This document shows, in pieces, positions 28,685-39,080 of a stretch of DNA of 48,382 nucleotides (the stretch's first letter is position 1; each line of letters opens with the position of its first letter). Source of the DNA: Perkinsus chesapeaki. Taxonomy: Eukaryota; Perkinsozoa; Perkinsida; Perkinsidae. The DNA lies in NCBI GenBank assembly GCA_013115145.1, contig JAAPAO010000207.1, positions 1-48,382 of the forward strand, given 5' to 3'. A program made the position numbers and the translations under genes. The notes beneath the pieces are model-generated. The model did not search any database and was not told where the DNA came from. It saw only the letters and a program-made list of their open reading frames with translations.

Positions 28685-29538
28685 TTAGCTGGCTGACGGA
28701 CCGCTATGATCAACCGGAGCATCAATGACGACGTCCAAGAATATTTGCTCATCGCCGTGACCCTCCACATGTGCTTCTTCAACAGCTGCGTCAGCCATTT
28801 CAACTTCATCGTCGCACGAATTGACCGTCTCTCCGACTACTGGCGCCGAAGGAGGGGGAGAAGAAGGAGCTGGCGTTGGATCTGAGCGAAGACACCGTGA
28901 TTCCGGGAAGTCCTGGTGTTACAAGTTCGTGCACGATTTCCCCCATTTTTTCCAAATTTCCCCAAATTTTCCCTAATTTTTCCAAATTTTTCCTAATTTT
29001 TAATAATTTTTAATAATTTTTCCTCAATTTTTCCTCAACTTATGCAAGCCCGTAAAGTCCTTCAAATGTGACGAGATCCTCAAAGTTTCACTCGACGCCA
29101 ATTTCCCGGTACATTTTTTCGGTACACTTCGATGCAACATTTCTATTGAAGCTTCGTCACCCGTTTGGTCTTTGGAATTTCCCCCACTTAAAAGCCTGAC
29201 ATTTCCCAATACCATTGCCTGTCAGCAAATCCCTCCATCGGAAATCTTGCTCACCTGCTTGATCCACGGACGATACCACCTCTCCCTGCGCCTCAACATT
29301 CGCACTGGTTGAAGGCTGCTGCATTTCACCTTCTTCAACAGCAATCGACGTCTCTACCACAGCTGTAGTGGAGCCTAATTGGAAGCGAAGTCACTGCCAG
29401 TAAGCATTTCACCCAAGGCCATTGGAATTTATAGAAGTTTAAAGTCCTCATTCGAATGGTGGTCCATTTGATGCGGCTAGTTCAAGTGTTGTGACTCACT
29501 CGTACGTGGGAGCAAACTCGAAGACCTCCTCTTGCTGT
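28685..29538 (-). CDS. 3' exons of an acidic low-complexity protein
   Basis: Exons 29500-29538, 29255-29374 and 28685-28880 (TAA at 28685-28687) join in phase. They encode NSKRRSSSLLPRTS, then VETSIAVEEGEMQQPSTSAN, then PTPAPSSPPPSAPVVGETV and an acidic tail (DDEVEMADAAVEEAHVEGHG). A basic KRR cluster suggests nuclear location. These may be the last exons of the chromodomain gene just upstream on the same strand, or a separate gene whose 5' end I could not find. No enzymatic motif. Confidence 0.45.
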
Positions 29539-30064
29539 TCCTGGAAACGCGTATCAAAAATTAGTATTTTTTTCCGAGTTTCTGAAATAGACTATTACTG
29601 GTAGGTAATAAACCCACAGTTGGATGCTCGCCAGGTGTCATCCGGAGCCCAAAACACTTTCAGCAGCAGTGGTGTAGCTGGCGAGGGGGCGGTAGCCCTC
29701 CCTGCAGCGGTGCTCGCCCCCACGCTGGCAAGTATGGGTGCTGTGGGGTATGGGTTTTGGGGACAGTAATTGACCCTTAGCGGTGTGGGTCCGCCCCCAC
29801 CTTGCCCTCCCCCACTGTCAAGTATTCAGCAGTGTCAGATCCACACACTGTGAAAACCCGGAGTTAAAAATATCGAAATAATTATGTACAGTAACAATAG
29901 TATAAGTAATAATTTCGCGCATCTGCAGAAGAAGAGGCCGTTGTTCTTCCCGGGCAGTTGATCGACACAATCTGTCCCCCTCAGTTGCAGCGGCAAAATA
30001 TCAATTGACTTCGGGATCGCCTGGAGCTAGGTGTCCATTATCGCTCGACAAGATTTTAAAGCAA
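29539..30064. other. stretch with no resolved exon
   Basis: It may be an intron or intergenic DNA between the acidic exons and the chromodomain gene. Nothing specific recognised. Confidence 0.35.
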
Positions 30065-32191
30065 TCAAGGTTGGCATATAGATTCCAATACTTCCCATGA
30101 AACCGTAAGATTCCTACTAGTAGCTTTCCCAGATTCTTCAGAGTGCGCAGCCGCCTCAACTTGACCTACAAGATACCAATCTGCCCCACTACACCCTATC
30201 CACCTACCTTCCTTCGACGCTCCCTCCAGATTTTGATTCTCCGAATCCTTGTTCGTCGACCTGTTGCTCCTCGGCACAATCAAATAAGCTTGCTTCTGCC
30301 GACACTGCCTACACGTAAAAAGCGCTCGCCATCTTGATCGATTCATAAATGATTATTACTCTAACTCAGCAGGCTCCACACCTGTGAGGTTGGCCAGTGG
30401 CTCCCAGGTGTTATCAGCGGGTGGATAGTCCTTCCACTTCACCAGAAATTCTTCTCCTGAAAAGTTGATTTTTTGGCTAAGTTGCAAAACGTTTAAAATA
30501 CAGGCATAAGTTAGTACTCTCAATCGATAAACCTTGGATGCCATGTCCAGAAGGAGAACACTCGACGCTTTATTCGGGTCGAGGGACATATTTTATAACC
30601 ATTATTACTATAACTTTTATGCGGGCTTAATCTTATATATTATTGTTCATAACCTCATAAAATGATTCCGTCACCAGGGACACCTTACGCTTTCCCAGCA
30701 ACACAGTCCCGCGAGGCTTGTCTGGGGGCCCAACGCGGCCGACCTTGCCAAGACCGAACAACAACACTACTTCGGACGTGGTATTATCAAGAAGCAGACC
30801 CTTCAACAAAGAGACTGGATCTTCATTACGAAGACAACGATATAAACCAAATATATTATGATAGAAAAATATAATTAAACATATTAACTGGGATTCGAAC
30901 CTTCAACCCTGATTGCGCACAAAACGAGCGCAAATCTTCAACGTGCCATAATTTCTGCCGCGGTCATCACGGACGGTAAGCTATACAGTTCCGAGCTCCT
31001 TAAACGCCGGATAGTTCAAATCCATCGTGAATGTGCCGTGTCTTAAATCCCATTCCAGCCCCGTCTCCGATCACCTATATGATGTATAGAAATATTGATA
31101 TTAGGATTTACTAATAAGAAATATAAGAATGGCAAATTAACATGTCGTTGAGTATTGTACAGGCACGAAGCAGCAGTAAGTCCGATATATTAAAACCAGA
31201 ATCTATCTCAAAATGAAAGCAAATAATTAAACCGATATTAATAATAATTGTAATCCAACCCTTCAACAGTTTACAGCTATCGTTTACCACGTGAAGCAGT
31301 GTACTTTAATAACAAATCATTCCCCAAAATAATAAGTCCCTTAGCCCGCCCAAGCTACTACTTTTTCCGACCATCCTGACATCCAGCAGGCACTCCACCT
31401 CGTATTCCTGATCCTCATCTTCCTCCTCATCTCCATCCAGATCTTGAGCCTCGGCCCGCCGAGCTGCATTATTACGATAAATATAGTTCTTACGGTAATT
31501 TCTGAGCAGAAAAAATTCCCATTGAAAATTTCAATTTTTTACTTCAATTTTGAGATCGCGGTTTGATTTCCAGTTACGTTCTCCAGACGGATCCACCAGT
31601 TCTCCAAAGGCCCAGCACTCCCGATTTTGCCGGTAATCAAATACTGCTCCTCCTTCTGCTCAACACGATAATCGCTGACACTGTGAACGCTCTTCACGCC
31701 GATTTCCTTCGACAACACCGGGAAGTTCGCTTTCGCTTCGCTCGGAGTCGGCGATTCTACCGACTGAAAAGACAAAGATTTTTTAATGCCATTAACGTCT
31801 CCTTACTATCGTAGAGTTCGACTACCCCCAGGTTTTCAGACACTTTTTGCGCCACATCTTGAACGTTACTTATATGACCATTTCCGCAAGTGTCTACTAT
31901 TGAGAAATTTTCAAACAGAGACTATCAACAGACTCTTCAAAACCGATACGAACAACAAACGTTTGCCCTTAAGCCTCCCGAGGGAATAGTACATCTCCAT
32001 TTCTTTCAGGGGCCTCCACGGCGACCTTCTTCTGTGGTCGAGTGTCAATAGAAGTTGACACACGACGCTTCTTCGGCGAGGCCGTCGTATTTCTACCTGA
32101 GCAGGTTCCATAAAATTCCTCATTTTTTCGATTTTTTACCTGTTTGGGAATTGCCCTCCTTGGCGGCCTTGGCACGGTGTGATGCACACAT
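30065..32191 (-). CDS. double chromodomain protein (HP1/CDY-like organisation)
   Basis: Exons 32140-32191, 31993-32096, 31543-31763, 31362-31501, 30360-30456, 30208-30308 and 30118-30165 join in phase. Reading through the last donor reaches TGA at 30065. The linker is basic (ASPKKRRVSTS). Chromodomain 1: VHSVSDYRVEQKEEQYLITG, then NWWIRLENVTG. An acidic run (DLDGDEEEDEDQ) precedes chromodomain 2: EYEVECLLDVRMV, then EEFLVKWKDYPPADNTWEPL. The second domain keeps the aromatic positions expected for methyl-lysine binding; the first is diverged. The protein likely reads histone marks in the nucleus. The ATG at 32191 is the latest possible start: the frame is open upstream (WRVNISSTAQAYIEASKWFL), so the exons at 32343-32790 may be its 5' end. 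Introns carry a T-arm module and a GCGC module. Confidence 0.78.
30309..30359 (-). repeat. 51-nt intron with GCGC module
   Basis: Gene strand AATCGATCAAGATGGCGAGC then GCTTTTTAC at 30315-30343, a diverged copy of the module in the kinase gene. Splicing here converts an apparent stop (GAGTAA) into an intron donor. Confidence 0.75.
30457..31361 (-). repeat. 905-nt intron with tRNA 3' half, sense
   Basis: Gene-strand GAAGGTTCGAATCCCAGT at about 30887-30904. It is preceded by TTGCGCTCGTTTTGTGCGCA, an anticodon-arm-like hairpin with a 5-6 bp stem. Confidence 0.7.
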
Positions 32192-32342
32192 TCCTAGGAA
32201 CCATTTCGAAGCTTCAATATACGCCTGAGCAGTTGAAGAAATATTCACGCGCCACGAAATGGGTGTGGGATAATAGAACCGAACTTATATATTTTCAGGT
32301 GGTCGGCTATTCTTAACTTCGCAGAAATGAAATTTTCGGCAT

Positions 32343-32790
32343 CTAACAGACTTTAAGCGTTACTGGAAGAACCACACTGAACATTAAGAGCCTTATTAAT
32401 ATTATAGGAAGCCACTGAAAAGTTGGCTGGTCAGTTACCTGAAAATTATTATTACTAAATTGATAGTCTTGGGCATTTGTTAATTAATAAATAGATTAAT
32501 AATATTACCAGTGCGTCACTGTTACCTGTTCAAAGGGATAGTTCGGGACTTTGACTCCACTTAATATTGTATCATTTGTATTATCACGTTTGGTCGGAGA
32601 GGCGACCTTGTTCGGGAGAGGAAATATGTTTATAGTATTTCCATATTTGGCCATCCATTGGTTAGCTTCAAAGTCGAAGCTGACTCCAACTAAGGCCTAA
32701 AATATCTTTTTTCAAGCTTAATGCGGGCTTCAAGTTAGGATACTATCTTACCTTGGAAATATTGTCGATTCTATCCCTCGATAACGACAT
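32343..32790 (-). CDS. small spliced ORF or 5' exons of the chromodomain gene
   Basis: Exons 32752-32790 (ATG), 32526-32696 and 32343-32438 join in phase 0. The central exon reads LVGVSFDFEANQWMAKYG and looks like a short beta-strand module, with weak similarity to AP2-type DNA-binding domains of alveolates. As a stand-alone gene it ends at TAG 32343 (101 residues). The last exon in that frame is hydrophobic and less convincing; another frame (SYNINKALNVQCGSS) would lead into the chromodomain gene. The two models cannot be separated by reading alone. Confidence 0.4.
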
Positions 32791-33070
32791 ACCCAATAAA
32801 TAGGACGATTCGTATGAACGTACGCAAGTTCACGATAATTTTGTGGCGCGTGACTCTGGACAGCTCTCATTCCTCACTCCCATCTAAGCTCGATCCCTTG
32901 TTGAGGAGTCTTTGTTTTATCTTCAAAATGAATTGTAGAAATGACCGAAGGAACGTTCCGAGACATTAGACGTAAAGTAAATTCTTAAGATTAGTGAGTG
33001 CTATTCACTACTAGTACAGGACTTTGGAAGCTATTTTGCGGCAGTTAGTATATCATTTATGGTATAAATC
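32791..33070. promoter_or_regulatory. short divergent intergenic region
   Basis: 280 bp between the minus-strand ATG at 32790 and the plus-strand ATG at 33071; likely shared promoter space. No motif identified. Confidence 0.3.
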
Positions 33071-33784
33071 ATGGATCATTCTTTCCCCACTCAACAGTCC
33101 TTCAGCGACTCCGAGACCTCCACAGTCGAATCAAACACCGAGGTTGAAACTCGGGTCTCGCAAAAAGAGTCGCCGCCAGACTCTGCCATTCTCTATCACA
33201 ACGCTGGTACTTTAAGAAGATGCTTCACCAAGATTCCTGCGCTCCTCATTACACTTTTCCTGGAGCTAATTCCAGCTTTGGTCTACTCGAGCGGTTACTC
33301 TCTACTGGAGCCTTATATTGGTCGAGAGAAGTCTAACCTGTTCATTGCTCTGAACGCTCTGGTCGCCGCGGTGGCCGGCAATTTTGCGCTTCAAAACAGC
33401 AGCAACATGTCCAGGGCTATCTCCATGAAGATCATCACAAAACATAAATGGGCCTCCCACGCCTGGAAGGAGTTCTTGGTTGGCTGCGCGCTCTCTATCG
33501 AGCTTGGTGTCCTATTCTTTATCATCACCGGCTTCATTCTCTGTCCTATTCTTTTCCACGGCCAAGTTGATCCAACATTCGGTGGAGTGCTGGGTCTGGT
33601 ATTTCTGGTCTCTACCACTATAGGGTCATTTTCGGGCCTAATCACGCCCCCTGTACTTTATTTCGGCCTTGGCCTCGATCCCTCCGCATGTGCCGGTCCG
33701 GGAGAAACTTGCTTCCAAGATGTGGTTGGCTCGGTTGTTATGGTCTACTTGGCGCAAGGAGTCTTCTCGTTGAGTAAGCGATAA
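33071..33784 (+). CDS. MgtE/SLC41-type divalent cation transporter membrane domain
   Basis: An intronless ORF of 237 residues with a polar N-terminal tail (~50 residues) then about five hydrophobic segments. The stretch GNFALQNSSNMSRAI corresponds to the signature GN-G-Q-SS---RA of the MgtE integral membrane domain. KEFLVGCALSIELGVLFF follows with the expected WKE-VG pattern, and the late segment GSFSGLITPPVLYFGLGLDP resembles the pore-lining end (canonical PxxxxxxxxDPA). It has one MgtE unit and no CBS domains, so it would have to dimerise as bacterial MgtE does, or be half of an SLC41-like transporter. Predicted role: magnesium or similar cation transport in a membrane that cannot be named from sequence. 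Confidence 0.75.
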   Translation: MDHSFPTQQSFSDSETSTVESNTEVETRVSQKESPPDSAILYHNAGTLRRCFTKIPALLITLFLELIPALVYSSGYSLLEPYIGREKSNLFIALNALVAAVAGNFALQNSSNMSRAISMKIITKHKWASHAWKEFLVGCALSIELGVLFFIITGFILCPILFHGQVDPTFGGVLGLVFLVSTTIGSFSGLITPPVLYFGLGLDPSACAGPGETCFQDVVGSVVMVYLAQGVFSLSKR

Positions 33785-33965
33785 GTGATGACGTTTACTG
33801 GTTGAATAGAACGCTTCTGAAAGGCTGTAGAATAACCTTCATTATATTGTTGTTTCATGTCACCCTTGCCGTGTTGCGCACTACGAGTATCTAAGGTTGA
33901 GGCGTGCAAGATACAAAATAGGTCAGATTGAGCGTATGGTTGCGTCATCTTCCACTGCCCTGTCA

Positions 33966-35617
33966 ATGACATGGCCCGGTATGCTCCCTTCTCTATCAAT
34001 CTCAACAATAACCACTATCAACCCCCGAAGTATCTTCTCCCTATTCGTGGTATCTCGAGACGGTTCCTTACTTTACGACTATGATTCTGGCTCAGCTGAA
34101 AAGCCTTTGTCCGCGAACGACAAGATACGGTGGAGCAGCACATTTCACACTCTCTCAGCAATTGCGGCCAGTCTATCACCGGTAAGATGCACCCTTCGAG
34201 GCGTCCGTTGCACTTGCTTAATTAAGACCACCGTACTTTTGTCTACGCCTATTTGATGAATAGTAACTTCACTTTCGCTGGCCCCTTCAAATAGGCTTTG
34301 AAAAGGTGTCCGTTCTTCCAGTTATTTAAAATATGAATTTTGTTTTACACAGTGGAAAATGAAAAGTTTACGAACTGTACTGTTATGCATGGTGCTGCAA
34401 AAAAAGGGCCGGAAAATCGTATGGCGTAAAAACTCTTGAACGAGCGGCAAAATCTCAAAGGTAAAAGAACGTTATCCGTAACGCCGTATAAATTAATTTG
34501 AGATTTGAATTGGCTGGGCAAAGATATGACCACTTAGAAAAATAAGCTACCGTATTTGTATCGTCGCTAAACAAGGAGCGGCTTGAGCGATACTTCATAT
34601 CTTTATGTTATTTACTGAATACTGGCAAGCAAGGATCTGAGCATTGTTACGTACTTCATTTGCGTATAATATTGCTTATATTCATAGGCAAGTATAGACG
34701 CTCCTCTTGAGCGGAGAAGTCCGACCTGCCTTGGTTTTTTGAAGAAATCTGTCCGTTCTGATGGCAGGGACTGTTTTTTGCAGCACTATTTATATCCAAT
34801 TATAATTCTAGACAGCCGTAGACTTTCCTCTAGAGAGGCTCTACCCCTTGTACTGAACTTATCTTTTTCAGACTACTTCGACTTCCGGCCATGGCTCGGC
34901 AGGAAGCTCTAGATTGGAGTATCTAAACCCTCGAGGGATCAGAACGATACGGGGAGATGCGTACAGTGTGCACTGTATGACTGTCATTTCCGGTGAGGGA
35001 AGTTTGCGGGAAATTATACTATATTCTGCATCTCCGTTCATCGACTAATGTAGCTGTCTATCGGACTTGAGTTATCGTACACATCTCATCTAACAGTGTA
35101 GATGATTGATGAGACAGACCTCTCCAACCTAGCTGATATCAGTTCGACTATTTTGGAGCAACGTCCTCGATATCGACCGGTTCCATGATAGAACTAAAGT
35201 CGAAATGATAAAGATATAACTCACACAAAACCATTAAGAATTGTTATCCAACATTTCTGAGAATCATTCTTAATAATTGTACGTATTAAACTGAGCACGG
35301 TTAAGTCGAAGCCGGGTGCCCACCAGCGTAGCCGGTTCTATCGTTCATTTTTTAGGTACGAAAATCTTTGCGGTTTGCGCGCCAACGTTCCCGGAAAGTG
35401 TTGCACAGGAGATACTAGCTCAGATGTAACGGCTAAAAGATATTTTCGAGCTCAGATTGCTGTCCTCAGTTTCATTTTTTTCTGCGATTATGTTATGAAG
35501 AATCCTTTCTATGAGTTGGGGATGCCGGCGAGATGCAAGCAATTCGATCGACGAGTGCAACAACTCTTATCCGGGTGCGTGATCTGCTTTTCAGCAATCT
35601 CAGAATCACCGCTTTAG
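33966..35617 (+). CDS. TRAPPC4: TRAPP complex subunit 4 (sybindin family)
   Basis: Four exons: 33966-34181, 34872-34992, 35356-35425 and 35470-35617 (TAG), all in phase, about 184 residues. The N-terminal longin-like strand is IFSLFVVSRDGSLLYDYDSG, followed by RWSSTFHTLSAIAASLSP, which matches TRAPPC4 (canonical FHxxxAIxxxLSP). Exon 2 has the family's SGGSSGIE-like stretch (GSAGSSRLEYL) and YSVHCMTVISGT. Exon 4 has the hallmark DYVMKNPFYELGMPARCKQF. The known role is vesicle tethering at the Golgi within TRAPP. The start is uncertain: ATG 33966 gives 24 extra residues before IFSLF, ATG 33936 slightly more. The loop between strands is shorter than in animals. Intron 1 is 690 nt. Confidence 0.85.
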
Positions 35618-35919
35618 GTACAAATAATTTACACTTTGTCGAGAAATATTTTCCCATTGATCCGAGTTGCGTCGAAAAAATATAAATTAATTCATTCATT
35701 CGGTGGCACAGTTTTTCGGGAAGAGTAGTGCAACTGTATTATGTGTCGCGATGGTGGCACGCAGGTGGGATTCTCCGGTCTGATAAAAATAAATCAATTT
35801 CATTGTATAATACTTATTTCCAAATAAATATGATATATAACATATTTATGATATTATAATTTTTATAATAACCTTTTTAAATAATAAAGCCCCTCGCGGA
35901 TGAGGACGAACCCGTCCCG
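35618..35919. other. intergenic stretch
   Basis: AT-rich from 35780 to 35890; nothing recognised. Confidence 0.4.
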
Positions 35920-36435
35920 CTATTGGTGGCATTCACGCCTACTATTGCTTTCCGGCTCCTTACCAGGCCCGTCTGGTTCGACCCCGCTCCTCCGCTTGGC
36001 TCTAGAGACGTATCTATATTCGCTTTGGTAACTCATCCCCGAGATGCTTGTAGCTAAACGCCCACCGTTACCGCTGGGAGTGCGGTCGATGTTTCTTGCT
36101 GATCCTGAAGAATGTGTATCACAGTTAGTCTCGATAACTGATGAACGACACGGGATTGTCTTGGACTCGCATAGGAACATCGGAGCCCAGGAGGGATGCG
36201 CTTTTGCTTTAGGAACATATTTCCTATTACCATCTGAATAGCAACTCGGCATTGGGAACATTTTTGACCCTCCAGGAGCACATTTCGGTGAGGCTAGATG
36301 ACATCCTGGGGATTTCGGTTGAACCACCACCACCTTCTCATCGATGCTGATGAGACTATATCTCTCTCGCTTTGTGCCAGATTGTCTCTGCCTACTGCTT
36401 GCACTCCATACTACAAGTTGGATGTGACGTTCCAT
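35920..36435 (-). CDS. hypothetical Ser/Arg/Pro-rich ORF
   Basis: An uninterrupted ORF of 171 residues starting at a real ATG. It has low complexity, no signal peptide, membrane segment or recognised domain, and a basic C-terminus (AKRRSGVEPDGPGK). It may be a real small gene or a chance ORF. Confidence 0.3.
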   Translation of the reverse strand: MERHIQLVVWSASSRQRQSGTKRERYSLISIDEKVVVVQPKSPGCHLASPKCAPGGSKMFPMPSCYSDGNRKYVPKAKAHPSWAPMFLCESKTIPCRSSVIETNCDTHSSGSARNIDRTPSGNGGRLATSISGMSYQSEYRYVSRAKRRSGVEPDGPGKEPESNSRRECHQ

Positions 36436-37403
36436 TGGTCACGTCCGGGCAGACACTCCTTCCTACGGCATAATTGTATTAGACAGTAACTATTGGCTTG
36501 TACCATCATCGAATATGTTGTGTTGAGTTGATATTGTGATAATGCGTATGACCTAAGTCACCAAACTTCTTTATGATCAACGAAGATGATCTGATGATGA
36601 ACTTTCCCACGTATCCAGTTCCACCAGAGCATCACGATCGGGTATCAGGGATCACGTTTTCGCGAAATTTGGTGAAGTTACTACTGCATCAAATCAGCAG
36701 TCTGATATTATTTAAAATGTTCTTCACCTCCTCTCCTACCTTTGTGCGGCCGATGTTCCTGCCGTATTTCTCCAAGAAAACCGGGTAAGCTTCGTAACGT
36801 GCTTTTCACAACCCGCTCGCTCTGTGTAAATGGCTTTCGGTCGGACTGGTCGAATTCGTCTGTTCCTGGGACCTGCGGAGACCTGTAGCAACACAAGTTC
36901 CTGTCGCGGCCGTCCAGGCTGATGTCGGATTTGATGGTCGTTCTGAAAGCTCTGAAGATTTCATCTGTTATCCGAAGCAATTTCTGACACTCCATCACTT
37001 TTCTCAACAATGCTATGACGGAGCGTTGAGGAGGCGTATCGACTGCTAAGCTCAGAGAGCGGCAAACATGAAGTTTCGGAAAGTGCGAGTTTCCCAACTC
37101 GCTGCACGCTTGCCCAGACATCGACCGGTATGACGAACCAAAGAGCTCCAATTAACCGTCTGACTTGCTGAGCTGGAGCTAAGCGCTGTATTGCTCACTG
37201 GTTCATCATCATTCTCACCAGCCGGGTTCGGATAGACTTCTGTTGGCTCTTTTAAAATGGAGTCTGACTTTCTAATAATAGAGTGCTTCGCAACTCCGCG
37301 TGAGTTTCAGGCATATCTTCCCGATGATAAGGTGGTCTTTCGACGTTGAAAAATGAGTTTCTGTAGAATTTCCTGGCGCGTGACGGATCTTATACATCCT
37401 CAG
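36436..37403. other. stretch with no resolved gene; may hold 5' exons of the S16 gene
   Basis: A minus-strand ORF (36708-37151) has some helix-like character (SVIALLRKVMECQKLLRI) but no family support. The S16 gene must have an upstream exon because its first identified exon begins mid-frame. Confidence 0.35.
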
Positions 37404-38192
37404 AGCGCCTCGCCTGCGACTCCAACTGATGGGAAAGAAAGGTCGAAGATTCTACAGAATGGTGGCATGCAACCAGAAAGATCCTCGGAACGGCAAACAC
37501 ATGGAGGTGGGGGTATCTTCGCACCGCAAAGAAAATCGCGTTGCTCTTTATTACAGAGCGATCGCATATTTGTATTATTAATATATTTCGCCGATCAAGA
37601 AGATTCTTTCTGGAATTTCCCCACATTTGCGCACCTCACGATTGCCGCCTTGCTTGGCTTAATAATGAACCCCATCGAGTCCGGGTTTTCCCTGCTGCTG
37701 GTTTTGCAAGAACCTACCGGAAATTTTGTACGGAACCTCTTAAAACTGAGTGGTGCCAAATTTTACCATTTTCTTCCGTTCGTTTGCATGTCCCTTGTTT
37801 GCTTCGACTGCAGTTGCTGATCAGGTTCTGGGAAGTTTCGCTCCCAAAGTGAAGTCCGGTGTGAAGGAGATTCGTCTGCGTTTTTCCCGATCGAAATTTT
37901 GGCTTGGCGTCGGAGCTACGATGAGTCCTCAAGTTGAGTAAGCATACGAAGCTGCGGGAAATTTTTATGGCTCCAAAATTTTCCTCGATGAAACCGTTTT
38001 TTTGTCAGGCACATCCTTGCCCTGTCGAATTTGATACCGCCTCCTCCGCCCGCGTACGGGAGACGGACCAAAGGTAACGGCGATGAGAGAGTCGTAATTG
38101 AATCTAGACAAGGAGGTCATCTCGTGTTCATCGGGAATCGTAGAAAAGTGCTCCTAGCGCGGAGATATAATTGCAATTTGTTACTAGATTGA
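37404..38192 (+). CDS. MRPS16: mitochondrial ribosomal protein bS16m (5' exon missing)
   Basis: Exons 37404-37506, 37825-37937 and 38009-38192 (TGA) join in phase. The first gives APRLRLQLMGKKGRRFYRMV and NQKDPRNGKHME, the S16 start (canonical IRLxRxGRKxxPFYRIV--D-R-PRDGR-IE). The second gives VLGSFAPKVKSG then RSKFWLGVGATMSPQVE, the canonical YWLxVGAQPTDTV. The third adds a tail with PPPPPAYGRR. This protein sits in the small mitoribosomal subunit. The residues before AP and the targeting peptide must lie on an upstream exon I could not place. A further intron after 38073 (GTAACG) is possible, giving another C-terminus. Plastid S16 is an alternative. Confidence 0.82.
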
Positions 38193-38506
38193 AAAGAACC
38201 ATCAGAACTGGTTGACAGAGGGAGACAATGTGCTTCTCTGTGGGCCAACTCTACCGGAGTTAGGTCAAACTTCCTCCGTTCTACTCGACAAAACATTCGC
38301 GCGGGAAGCGCAAAGGATTCTACCCTTCCACGGGGAGGGTTCCGAGCTCCATCTCCGCACTCATTCCTGCACGGCCCCGGACTCGCTCATGACTGTGCCC
38401 ACATCTATCACCGTTCAAGTCTGTCTTATATAGAGTACGTCGTATCAACTTTGTAAGTTCGTGCGGCATACTCCGACCGAGGCATTTTCGGCGCGGATCT
38501 TGGCCC

Positions 38507-39080
38507 ATGTTTACCACACCCGAAGGATGTCGCAGTGTGAACTACCGCATGAAATCACTCGCCCTCGTTCGGCGAGTTCTCCGTCTCTCGGAAATGCGCC
38601 GATTCATCGATTATGTCCAAATATGTCGCCGTTCATTACAGTTGTGGCGAGCACTCGCTCGTCGATTTTTTAGATTATGTCATGACAATAACATTCGTTT
38701 GCTCCGCATCATATCTATATAGATATGATCGAAATAATTGGACATGTTGAAGGAAAGCAGCTTTTTCTCTTCTACCAAAAAACTTCGAATGCGGCCACTC
38801 TCCAAAAACAATTTGGAAAATCTCCTCGAACAATTTACCGTCGGACTCAATAGGAGATATAATTTATGTCACTTTGTGTTCTCCGTACTCCAGGCCACTA
38901 CGAGTTGCTTAGCCAAGTTCTGGAGGAGCGGCAAAAAGCTCATCAGGCAGCCATTGAGGTAGGACGACCTCTCAGTTTCGCTGGCTCCTCTCGAGGGCTC
39001 CCGACCGCCTGGTGGGATATTGCCGATCTCTTCAGGTATTCAACAAGTTGGGACGACAACAGAAAGTTGTATTTACTTAG
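38507..39080 (+). CDS. small basic protein of unknown function, four exons
   Basis: Exons 38507-38696, 38723-38839, 38894-38958 and 39036-39080 (TAG) keep phase at every junction, giving 138 residues. The N-terminal half is Leu/Arg-rich and helical (SLALVRRVLRLSEMRRFIDY), as in organelle-targeted proteins. The C-terminal half reads GKQLFLFYQKTSN, then HYELLSQVLEERQKAHQAAI. The first intron would be only 26 nt, which lowers confidence. It lies close downstream of the S16 gene on the same strand. Family not recognised. Confidence 0.45.
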
